Shown: piece after piece, positions 6,724 to 12,367 of the stretch | Numbering within the stretch: the stretch's first letter is position 1 | Layout: every line of letters begins with the position of its first letter | From: an uncultured Collinsella sp. | Lineage (GTDB): Bacteria > Actinomycetota > Coriobacteriia > Coriobacteriales > Coriobacteriaceae | Length of the DNA: 14,138 bases | NCBI GenBank assembly: GCA_902489295.1 | Contig: CABTZM010000039.1 | Coordinates: 1 to 14,138, forward strand | Direction of reading: 5' to 3' | Made by a program: the position numbers and the translations under genes | Notes under the pieces: generated by a model | The model's input: only the letters and a program-made list of their open reading frames with translations | Database searches by the model: none | What the model was told of the DNA's origin: nothing

Positions 6724-7884
6724 ATGGAGATTACCAAGGATATCCGCTACGTTGGCGTCGACGATCACGACATTGACCTGTTCGAGGGCCAGTACGATGT
6801 GTCCGAGAACGGTATGGCATACAACAGCTACGTTATCTTGGGCGAAAAGATCGCTGTCGCCGATTCAGTCGACGGCGGTTTTGTCGACGAGTGGCTCGGT
6901 AACATCGAAGCCGTGCTCGACGGTCGCACGCCCGATTACCTGGTCGTTCACCATATGGAGCCCGATCACTCCGCTGGCATCGCCGCCTTTATGGAGCGCT
7001 ATCCCCAGGCACAGATTGTGGCTAGCATGGGCGCCTTCCGCATGATGGTCAACTACTTTGGCACCGACTACCCCGAGCGCAAGATGGTCGTCAAAGAGGG
7101 CGACGTGCTCGATCTGGGCAGTCACAGCCTAACGTTTGTCGGCGCCCCCAACGTGCACTGGCCCGAGGTGATCTTCTCCTACGAGTCCACCGACAAGGTG
7201 CTCTTTAGTGCCGACGGCTTTGGCAAGTTCGGCGCCAACGACATCGAGGACCCGGAAGGCTGGGCTTGCGAAGCGCGCCGCTACTACTTTGGCATCGTCG
7301 GTAAGTTCGGCAAATTCGTGCAGACCGTGCTCAAGAAGGCCGCCGATCTGGATATCCAGATCATCTGTCCGCTCCACGGCCCCGTACTGACCGAGAACCT
7401 GGGCTATTACCTCGACACCTATAACACCTGGTCGAGTTATCAGCCCGAGGACGAGGGCATCACGATCGCCTATGCGAGCGTGTATGGCCATCTGAAGGCT
7501 GCCGTCGAGGAGCTCGCCGCAGCGCTTGATGCTCGCGGCCAGAAGGTCTCCGTCTTTGACCTGGCTCGCGACGACATGGCCGAGGCCGTTGAGGATGCGT
7601 TCCGCTACGACCGTCTGGTGCTCGCTTCCATCACCTATCAGGGCGAGATCTTCCCGTTCATGAGCACCTTTATCCACACGCTTGCCGAGCACGCCTATCA
7701 GAACCGTACGGTGGCGCTCGTTGAGGCCGGCTCCTGGGCGCCCACCGCTGCCAAGGTTATGACCAAGGAGCTCGAGGGCATGAAGGACATCACCCTGGCG
7801 CAGAACAAGGTGACCGTGCTGGGCTCGCTCAACGACGCCTCGCGCGCTCAGATCGAGGTTCTCGCCGACGAGCTGTCCAAGTAG
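6724..7884 (+). CDS. A-type flavodiiron protein (FprA-like O2/NO reductase)
   Basis: A 386-residue cytoplasmic protein with two modules. An N-terminal metallo-beta-lactamase-like diiron domain (about 1-240) is followed by a flavodoxin-like FMN domain (about 245-386). All diiron ligands can be placed: H77, E79, D81 and H82 in 'HHMEPDH', H145 in 'NVHWPE', D164 in 'FSADGFG' and H218 in 'PLHGP'. The FMN phosphate loop is around 'YASVYGHLKAA' (250-260). The family reduces O2 to water or NO to N2O in anaerobes, with electrons from rubredoxin or a flavin reductase; neither partner is in the window. The start at 6724 is set by TAGGAGG. It is monocistronic, between its own promoter and the terminator at 7908-7942, and unrelated to the sugar genes around it. 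The length is normal for class A, with no C-terminal rubredoxin or flavin reductase extension. Confidence 0.95.
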   Translation: MEITKDIRYVGVDDHDIDLFEGQYDVSENGMAYNSYVILGEKIAVADSVDGGFVDEWLGNIEAVLDGRTPDYLVVHHMEPDHSAGIAAFMERYPQAQIVASMGAFRMMVNYFGTDYPERKMVVKEGDVLDLGSHSLTFVGAPNVHWPEVIFSYESTDKVLFSADGFGKFGANDIEDPEGWACEARRYYFGIVGKFGKFVQTVLKKAADLDIQIICPLHGPVLTENLGYYLDTYNTWSSYQPEDEGITIAYASVYGHLKAAVEELAAALDARGQKVSVFDLARDDMAEAVEDAFRYDRLVLASITYQGEIFPFMSTFIHTLAEHAYQNRTVALVEAGSWAPTAAKVMTKELEGMKDITLAQNKVTVLGSLNDASRAQIEVLADELSK

Positions 7885-7907
7885 CGACACATTCACTTCT
7901 GATGCTC

Positions 7908-7942
7908 AACCACCACAAAGGAGACCTTTGTGGTGGTTTTTG
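7908..7942 (+). terminator. Rho-independent terminator of the flavodiiron gene
   Basis: A perfect 14-bp stem (7908-7921 AACCACCACAAAGG with 7925-7938) and a 3-nt loop run into TTTTTGTTT. The - strand side has no T-run, so it terminates mainly the + transcript, although the converging DeoR gene ends only 2 bases beyond it. Confidence 0.92.
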
Positions 7943-7943
7943 T

Positions 7944-8747
7944 TTAAGCGCCGGCGATGACGAGGGCTGGACGTGAGCTGTCAGTGGCCTCGGCGATCGA
8001 GGTGGCGACGGCATGGTCGGGGTCACGGTCCATCACGATGGAGTCGACATCGGCAAGCTCGGCAAAGCGGTACATGCCGCGTCCGTTAACCTTGCTGGCG
8101 TCCATGAGGGCGACGCTTTGATGGGCCGCGGCGATCATGGCCGTTTTGGTCTCGGCCATCTGGGGAAAGTCGGTCGTAAAGCCGCAGCTGGGGACAAAGG
8201 CGCCGGGGCACATGACGGCCAGATCGGCATGGACCATTTGGAGCGCCTGCATAGTGAGCGGTCCGTACAAATAACGATGGCCTTTGCGCAGCGCCCCGCC
8301 CAGCATGACGACATCGACTGAGGGCATGCTCTCGTCGATGTAATCGGCAATGGTAATGTCGGCCGTGATGACGGTGATACCGTCGCGCTGATCGAGGAGC
8401 CGGACGAACTCGAGCGCCGTGGTGCCCGAGTCGACGAGCAGCGTGTCGCCGTCATTGACGAGCTCGATGGCGCTTTGCGCGATGGCCTGCTTGGCGGCGA
8501 CGTTGACATTGATGCGGCGATCCTGCGTGGAGACGGTCAGACGTTTGTGGAGTGATACGGCACCGCCGTGCGTGCGGCGCAGCTTGCCTGCTTCGGCGAG
8601 CGCGTCCAGGTCGGCGCGGGCGGTGACGGAGGACACGCCAAAGGTCTGGGCGATTTCTGCTACCTGCACCGAGGCATTATGATCGAGCATTTCCATAATG
8701 GCGGTACGGCGTTCGTCGGCAAAAGCGCGGTTGGTGGCTTGGGCCAT
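7944..8747 (-). CDS. DeoR-family transcriptional regulator
   Basis: A 267-residue sugar-metabolism regulator. The DeoR-type winged helix-turn-helix is at about 11-64 ('DERRTAIMEMLDHNASVQVAEIA' region then 'LAEAGKLRRTHGGAV'). A DeoRC sensor domain follows with the 'LLVDSGTTALEF' phosphate-sugar loop (about 103-114), 'VVMLGGALR' (146-154) and a late 'MDASKV' motif. I chose the ATG at 8747 because a GGAG ribosome binding site sits about 7 bases upstream and the protein then starts like its family. The frame extends to 8804 without a site. It diverges from the class II aldolase, whose upstream region holds a 12-bp direct repeat. The likely effector is a phosphorylated sugar from hexose or glycolytic metabolism; the target is inferred from position. 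Confidence 0.92.
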   Translation of the reverse strand: MAQATNRAFADERRTAIMEMLDHNASVQVAEIAQTFGVSSVTARADLDALAEAGKLRRTHGGAVSLHKRLTVSTQDRRINVNVAAKQAIAQSAIELVNDGDTLLVDSGTTALEFVRLLDQRDGITVITADITIADYIDESMPSVDVVMLGGALRKGHRYLYGPLTMQALQMVHADLAVMCPGAFVPSCGFTTDFPQMAETKTAMIAAAHQSVALMDASKVNGRGMYRFAELADVDSIVMDRDPDHAVATSIAEATDSSRPALVIAGA

Positions 8748-8856
8748 GCTTGCTCCATTCTCGGCTAAATTTGCAGGAATTGTGTTGACTCTATTTTCGT
8801 TCATTTTCTTTTTGAGTAAGAAAACACCTTTCGATTACTTATCTTTTCTATAGAAG

Positions 8857-8868
8857 AAAGACGCTGAA
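8857..8868. promoter_or_regulatory. Direct repeat copy 1 in the deoR-aldolase intergenic region
   Basis: aaagacgctgaa, identical to 8974-8985. It is a candidate regulator site near the DeoR gene side. Flanks are GAAG before and CGCCC after, different from copy 2, so only the 12-bp core is shared. Confidence 0.45.
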
Positions 8869-8973
8869 CGCCCAAAATTCAATATCGAACATGTCCACTC
8901 GGCTCAAATTCCTTCCGTTTACTTTTCAAAAACGACTGTATTGACCTGCATGGGCTCAATATCTCACACGTGC

Positions 8974-8985
8974 AAAGACGCTGAA
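8974..8985. promoter_or_regulatory. Direct repeat copy 2, next to the putative aldolase promoter
   Basis: aaagacgctgaa, 117 bp from copy 1 (close to eleven helical turns). It ends 5 bases before a TACAAT -10-like box at 8991-8996, so a protein bound here would block RNA polymerase. Confidence 0.45.
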
Positions 8986-8990
8986 TTTCA

Positions 8991-8996
8991 TACAAT
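8991..8996 (+). promoter_or_regulatory. Possible -10 box of the aldolase gene
   Basis: TACAAT, 86 bases upstream of the ATG at 9082. The -35 region at 17 bp spacing is weak. A TTGACC at 8941-8946 is too far away to pair with it. A start near 9003 would place the 9010-9030 hairpin at the 5' end of the mRNA. Confidence 0.4.
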
Positions 8997-9009
8997 GAGC
9001 GCAGCAAAA

Positions 9010-9030
9010 CGCAAGGTAAAACGCCTTGCG
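9010..9030 (+). other. Leader hairpin upstream of the aldolase gene
   Basis: A perfect 7-bp stem CGCAAGG/CCTTGCG with loop TAAAACG. It lies about 50 bases ahead of the start codon and leaves the GAGAGGAG ribosome binding site (about 9065-9072) free. Such 5' stems can protect abundant mRNAs from decay; this role is inference. Confidence 0.45.
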
Positions 9031-9081
9031 GACACGTACGCCCGATGTCCAGATGCGGGCGAGGGAGAGGAGCAAACGCTC

Positions 9082-9939
9082 ATGGCACTTGTTACCACCG
9101 AAAAGATGCTCAAGGACGCTCAGGCCGGCCACTACGCCGTCGGCGCGTTCAACGTCGAGAACCTCGAGTTTGTTATGGCCGTTCTGGCCGCTGCCGAGGA
9201 GACCAAGTCCCCCGTCATCATGCAGACCACCCCGGGTACCATCAAGACCGCTGGTCTGGACTACTTCTACGGCATGGTCAAGGCTGCCGCCGAGCGCGCT
9301 TCCGTGCCCGTCGCCCTGCACCTCGATCACGGCGATGGCTATGACCGCTGCATGCAGGCTTTCCGCACCGGCTACACCTCCGTCATGATTGACGGTTCGC
9401 ACGAGTCCTTCGAGGACAACATCGCCCTGACCAAGTCCGTCGCCGACGCTGGCCGCGCCATGGGCGTGCCCGTCGAGGCCGAGCTCGGCAAGGTTGGCGG
9501 CAAGGAGGACGACGGTCCCGCGGTTGAGGGCGAGAGCCCCTACACCGATCCTGCCGAGGCCAAGGAGTTTGTTGAGCGCACCGGCTGCACCTCGCTGGCC
9601 ATTGGCGTTGGCACCAGCCACGGCGTGTACACGAGCGATCCGCACATCGAGCAGTCCGTGGTCAAGGCCATCCGCGACGCCGTCGACGTGCCGCTGGTCC
9701 TGCATGGCACCTCCGGTGTGCCCGATGAGCAGGTTGCCGAGGCTGTGAAGAACGGCATCTGCAAGGTCAACTACGCCACCGAGCTGCGTCAGGCCTACAC
9801 CAAGGGTTTCATGGCCTACATGGCCGAGAACCCCGCCTGCTTCGATCCCAAGAAGCCGGCCAAGGAGGGCATGCGCGAGATCACCGAGCTGGTTAAGATC
9901 CGCATGACCAACCTCAACTCTGTGGGCAAAGCAGAGTAA
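9082..9939 (+). CDS. fba: Class II (zinc) ketose-bisphosphate aldolase (fructose- or tagatose-bisphosphate aldolase)
   Basis: A 285-residue class II aldolase, cleaving fructose 1,6-bisphosphate (or tagatose 1,6-bisphosphate) to dihydroxyacetone phosphate and glyceraldehyde 3-phosphate. Catalytic Asp82 and zinc ligand His83 lie in 'HLDHG', and the other zinc histidines are H180 ('GTSHGVY') and H208 ('LHGTSGVP'). 'VEAELGKVGG' (131-140) and 'KVNYATELR' (228-236) complete the phosphate and cation sites. The numbering follows the short GatY/KbaY-like class. The ATG at 9082 follows GAGAGGAG; a longer frame to 8941 would translate the promoter region. Codons are strongly C-biased, more than in neighbours, which suggests high expression and a housekeeping glycolytic role. 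The divergent DeoR gene and the LacC-like kinase at 1219 leave a tagatose role possible. Substrate cannot be decided from sequence alone. Confidence 0.93.
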   Translation: MALVTTEKMLKDAQAGHYAVGAFNVENLEFVMAVLAAAEETKSPVIMQTTPGTIKTAGLDYFYGMVKAAAERASVPVALHLDHGDGYDRCMQAFRTGYTSVMIDGSHESFEDNIALTKSVADAGRAMGVPVEAELGKVGGKEDDGPAVEGESPYTDPAEAKEFVERTGCTSLAIGVGTSHGVYTSDPHIEQSVVKAIRDAVDVPLVLHGTSGVPDEQVAEAVKNGICKVNYATELRQAYTKGFMAYMAENPACFDPKKPAKEGMREITELVKIRMTNLNSVGKAE

Positions 9940-9972
9940 CAGCAAGGGTACTCCGACTCGCTACATATCCCG

Positions 9973-10097
9973 GGGAGGGACGAGGGCTTAGTTCCCCAAT
10001 CGTCCTCGGGCATGCAAAAAGCCTCGCTGCGCACTTCGTGCGGCGAGGCTTTTTGCCCCCTGCGGAAAGATTGGGGAACTGAGCCCTCGTCCCTCCC
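9973..10097. repeat. Nested inverted repeat with 28-bp outer arms around a terminator
   Basis: The outer arms 9973-10000 and 10070-10097 pair over 28 positions with one G:T pair and no other mismatch. The 69-nt interior holds a second, independent hairpin (10014-10056). Such long outer arms are not needed for termination, so this may be a repeat element that also carries the terminator. Confidence 0.8.
10014..10056. terminator. Bidirectional Rho-independent terminator after the aldolase
   Basis: The stem GCAAAAAGCCTCGC (10014-10027) pairs perfectly with 10043-10056. It continues, after a 2-nt bulge, with CGCAC/GTGCG around a TTC loop. The A-run on the left arm and T-run on the right allow termination on both strands. 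It serves the aldolase (+) and possibly the HAD phosphatase transcript (-), which ends about 205 bases away. Confidence 0.85.
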
Positions 10098-10118
10098 AAG
10101 TTGGGCTTCTCGAGGTCG

Positions 10119-10146
10119 TCGCCCTTGTGGCGTTAGGGCGGAAAAT
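10119..10146. repeat. 28-nt direct repeat, copy A
   Basis: Begins TCGCCCTTGTGGCG and ends GGAAAAT. It matches 10219-10246 at 27 of 28 positions. Inside, GCCCT and AGGGC (10121-10125, 10135-10139) can form a small hairpin with a 9-nt loop. Confidence 0.75.
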
Positions 10147-10186
10147 AATAAGAAGTCATCGCGCTGCGGAATGATTTTGGAAACTA

Positions 10187-10212
10187 AGTACGGGACCCGC
10201 CCAAACCGTACT
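10187..10212. repeat. 7-bp inverted repeat between the two direct repeats
   Basis: AGTACGG (10187-10193) and CCGTACT (10206-10212) form a perfect stem with a 12-nt loop. No T-run follows on either strand. Confidence 0.5.
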
Positions 10213-10218
10213 GCTCAA

Positions 10219-10246
10219 TCGCCCTTGTGGCGTTAGGGCTGAAAAT
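10219..10246. repeat. 28-nt direct repeat, copy B
   Basis: The second copy, starting exactly 100 bp after copy A, differing only at 10240 (T for G). It lies 15 bases beyond the end of the HAD gene. Confidence 0.75.
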
Positions 10247-10260
10247 TTGGGATGGGTGGG

Positions 10261-10884
10261 TTACTTGGTTGTTAGGGTTAGTAGGTCGTTGGGGGTTTTG
10301 AGGTTGTAGGTGGCGTTTGGGATGTCTTGGTGTGACCCCCATGCTGCTCGGGCAAAATTGACCCCTGCTGAAGTTGCGCATTGTTCGTCGTAGACGGTGT
10401 CGCCAACGTAGATGACGCTGTTGGGGTTTGCGCCCGTACGTCGGAGATATTCGAGCATGGGTGCGGGTGCGGGCTTGTGTTCGGTTGTGTCTTCGACAAG
10501 GATGATGTGCTCAAAATACTTGTCGAAGCCAAGGGGTGCTATTTCTTCTGCGTATTCGTCGCGCGCACGTGAGGAGACAATGCCAAGATTGCAACCGCTA
10601 TCGGCAAGTTTTGCGATGACTTCAAGCAAACCTGGAAACACGCTGATGGTGCTTTTAAAGCTGGCAGCAACGTGGCACCAGCGATCCAACGTTGCTTGCG
10701 AGTAGATTCCAAGTTTCTCAAGGGCGTTCTTGCCGGGTATGCCGAGGGCAAATTCAAGCTCGTGTCGGGGGAGCGTTTTGCCGGTTTCTTCTTGGATAAT
10801 CTGGCCAAGCGATGACAGCACGCTTTCTTCTGTATCTGCCAATGTCCCATCAACGTCAAACACGATATAGTCAAAGTACTTCAT
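10261..10884 (-). CDS. HAD-superfamily hydrolase (phosphoglycolate phosphatase / beta-phosphoglucomutase-like)
   Basis: A 207-residue HAD phosphatase, subfamily IA-like. Motif I 'FDVDGT' carries the nucleophile D10 and acid D12. Motif II is 'GIVSSR' (S104 or S105), motif III Lys is in 'EHKPAPAP' (K137), and motif IV 'GDTVYDEQCA' supplies D162 and D166. A helical cap lies between motifs I and II. The substrate is a small phosphorylated metabolite that cannot be named. The start at 10884 has a TAGGAGC ribosome binding site. It begins 56 bases after the AraC-family gene ends on the same strand, so they are probably one operon. Its last 70 bases are C/A-rich on the coding strand and use less biased codons than neighbouring genes, which suggests a lower-expressed or more recently acquired gene. 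Confidence 0.88.
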   Translation of the reverse strand: MKYFDYIVFDVDGTLADTEESVLSSLGQIIQEETGKTLPRHELEFALGIPGKNALEKLGIYSQATLDRWCHVAASFKSTISVFPGLLEVIAKLADSGCNLGIVSSRARDEYAEEIAPLGFDKYFEHIILVEDTTEHKPAPAPMLEYLRRTGANPNSVIYVGDTVYDEQCATSAGVNFARAAWGSHQDIPNATYNLKTPNDLLTLTTK

Positions 10885-10940
10885 ATAGTAGCTCCTATCC
10901 GTTGTTTGCCTGCAAGTTTGATGCAGTGACAGAAGAAGGG

Positions 10941-11879
10941 CTAGCGGGATTTCTGCCTGGTACTATCGAGATTCTGCCTCGCTGCTCGATAGCTCGAAGG
11001 AGTGCATCCCATTTGTTCTTTAAATACCTGGCCAAGATGGCTTGCTGTCGCAAAGCCGCATTGGCGCGCGACTGTCTGGACCGTTCGCGTGGTGTGTGCC
11101 AAAAGTTCGCAAGCACGGTTTACGCGGTATGCGCGCAGATATGCCGCCGGGGTCGTTCCTGCGCAAGCTTCGATAATGCGGTAACACTCTCTTTCGCTTA
11201 CGCCGGCTGCAGATGCCATCTGGGGCACATCTATAGCGGCTGCATAGTTTGCGCGGATATAGTCCAGGATTGCCTTGAACTGTACGTCGCGGTTGGTCAT
11301 CCAAGAGGCGTTGTCGGAGGAAAAGAGCGGTTCGGCCTTGGCGTAAATCTGAATCCAGAGCTCTGACAAACTATTTCGAAGCGCCATCTCGTTCTGCGGC
11401 CGTTGAAGGTCGTGGCTAAAGGAGCTCTTCAGCAAATCGATAAAGGGCATATCGTCGGGATTGGTGGGCGACCATTTGAGCACATCGACGCCTCGACATT
11501 GAAGCAATGGGTTGATGTAGCGCTTTTGGAGACGTCCCGCGGGATCGCCGAGCATCGACGGCTGAAAGATATGCAGCATTTGAATGGCTGGCGCCGAATT
11601 GGGTGATTGCAGCGTGCTGTGCAAAACGCCGCCGTTGATAAAGCCGGCGGACCCTTCCTCAAAGCGTACGTGCTCATGAGCCGCGCGCGTTCGATAGTCA
11701 ATCGCTCCCTGCTCCATGTAGAAAAGCTCAACTTCGGAATGCCAGTGCCAGGGGACGGAATTGCCCGGATAGCGAGCGAATTCTGCGCGTTCGGCAATAT
11801 AGGGCCAGTCTTCGGCGGTCTCGGGAAACGCTTCCTCGCGTCCTCCGCGGTGCAATTCTATGTGATCCATGTTTCGCAT
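10941..11879 (-). CDS. AraC-family transcriptional regulator with cupin sensor domain
   Basis: A 312-residue regulator. The N-terminal cupin-type sensor is seen in 'PWHWHSEVELFYMEQGAI' (43-60) and 'GFINGGVLHS' (79-88). The C-terminal double helix-turn-helix (about 203-300) includes 'MASAAGVSERECYRII' and the signature run 'VARQCGFATASHLGQVFKEQMGCTPSSYR'. The family usually activates sugar-use or stress genes after binding a small ligand; the target here is unknown, but the HAD phosphatase follows 56 bases downstream. The ATG at 11879 has no ribosome binding site. A TATACT box ends 6 bases before it, suggesting a leaderless message. An ATG at 11870 is an alternative start. Confidence 0.92.
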   Translation of the reverse strand: MRNMDHIELHRGGREEAFPETAEDWPYIAERAEFARYPGNSVPWHWHSEVELFYMEQGAIDYRTRAAHEHVRFEEGSAGFINGGVLHSTLQSPNSAPAIQMLHIFQPSMLGDPAGRLQKRYINPLLQCRGVDVLKWSPTNPDDMPFIDLLKSSFSHDLQRPQNEMALRNSLSELWIQIYAKAEPLFSSDNASWMTNRDVQFKAILDYIRANYAAAIDVPQMASAAGVSERECYRIIEACAGTTPAAYLRAYRVNRACELLAHTTRTVQTVARQCGFATASHLGQVFKEQMGCTPSSYRAARQNLDSTRQKSR

Positions 11880-11885
11880 GGCATC

Positions 11886-11891
11886 AGTATA
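11886..11891 (-). promoter_or_regulatory. -10 box of the AraC-family gene
   Basis: TATACT on the - strand (11891-11886), with its 3' end 6 bases from the ATG at 11879, so transcription would start at or within a base of the start codon. No good -35 is seen at 16-18 bp. Confidence 0.45.
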
Positions 11892-11904
11892 AAGCGCGAT
11901 GGGC

Positions 11905-12114
11905 TTAGATTGCTCTTGCCTGTTCGGGGAACGCCTTGTCTAGGGATGCTTGGAGCTTTTCGAAGGATGCTCGTAAGTTGAGGCTCTGATCGGCTGAGCG
12001 CTTGGTTTTTGTGGTGGGGGAGTCGAGGAGGCCGTTTCTCTGTGTCGGGGGGAAGGAGAAAAGGTTTGCATGTTTTAGGGATGGCTGCTGTGCTGCGTCA
12101 TTGGAAGAATGCAT
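11905..12114 (-). CDS. Small hypothetical protein, 69 residues
   Basis: An ORF starting MHSSNDAAQQPSL with an excellent GAGGAGG-type ribosome binding site about 10 bases before the ATG at 12114. The sequence is polar, with no membrane segment or signal peptide. The last third (LRASFEKLQASLDKAF) looks like an amphipathic helix. I recognise no family. Two bases upstream, another - strand frame ends in TAA (12119-12117); its last codons read ...RNLLVDIEEAA. This gives a TAAGCATG junction, as in coupled gene pairs, but that upstream frame has no good start, so it may be a gene remnant. The ORF could be a small expressed protein, the second member of a decayed pair, or chance. Confidence 0.4.
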   Translation of the reverse strand: MHSSNDAAQQPSLKHANLFSFPPTQRNGLLDSPTTKTKRSADQSLNLRASFEKLQASLDKAFPEQARAI

Positions 12115-12116
12115 GC

Positions 12117-12200
12117 TTATGCGGCCTCCTCGATGTCCACCAAAAGGTTGCGCACGGGGTGTGCTGCTAGGTCCCGTGCGTTGGCTGTATTATGCCGCGG
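12117..12200 (-). pseudogene. Possible remnant open frame upstream of the 69-residue ORF
   Basis: On the - strand a frame reads ...ANARDLAAHPVRNLLVDIEEAA and ends in TAA at 12119-12117. Codon choice in the last 20 codons looks like coding sequence. The frame stays open back to a TAG near 12311 but contains no ATG and no GTG or TTG with a ribosome binding site. It may be the 3' remnant of a decayed gene whose last codons supply the ribosome binding site of the next ORF. Low certainty. Confidence 0.2.
12151..12180. repeat. 8-bp inverted repeat with 14-nt loop
   Basis: CGCACGGG (12151-12158) pairs perfectly with CCCGTGCG (12173-12180). Read on the - strand it lies between a CATAAT box (12194-12189) and the 69-residue ORF. 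No T-run adjoins it, so it is more likely an operator or leader hairpin than a terminator. Confidence 0.45.
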
Positions 12201-12367
12201 CTGCCGCAAAGAAGCGCTAAAGAAAGGCTTAACCTGGTTTGGTGTTACGATGAAACTGCAGGTCAGAGGTATTGAGTAACACTCTTGAAAGGTTTTGGGC
12301 TTAAGGGCTTTCTAAGGTTTGTGACGTGGATGTGGCGCGGACGTGCGGAGCGTGTGAATGCTCGCTG
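12201..12367. other. Spacer downstream of the MutT-Vsr gene, no gene seen
   Basis: No ORF with a ribosome binding site on either strand, and no clear T-tailed hairpin to end the MutT-Vsr transcript. The only pattern is loosely repeated purine-rich text (GAAAGG, AAGGGC) around 12290-12320. Confidence 0.5.

Noticed and set aside
7129..7896. 255-residue - strand frame opposite the flavodiiron gene
   Set aside because: Shadow frame; it would run through the fprA-like terminator region and has no start signal.
8941..8969. TTGACC as -35 of an aldolase promoter
   Set aside because: At 16-18 bp downstream the sequence is TCACAC, not a -10 box.
8941..9081. N-terminal extension of the aldolase frame
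   Set aside because: The extra 47 residues are unlike class II aldolases, overlap promoter-like sequence, and the ATG at 9082 has a good ribosome binding site.
8956..9945. 329-residue - strand open frame opposite the aldolase
   Set aside because: Shadow of a strongly biased gene; no ribosome binding site and no recognisable domain.
10119..10246. CRISPR-like reading of the two 28-nt repeats
   Set aside because: Only two copies, a 72-nt gap containing its own inverted repeat, and no cas genes.
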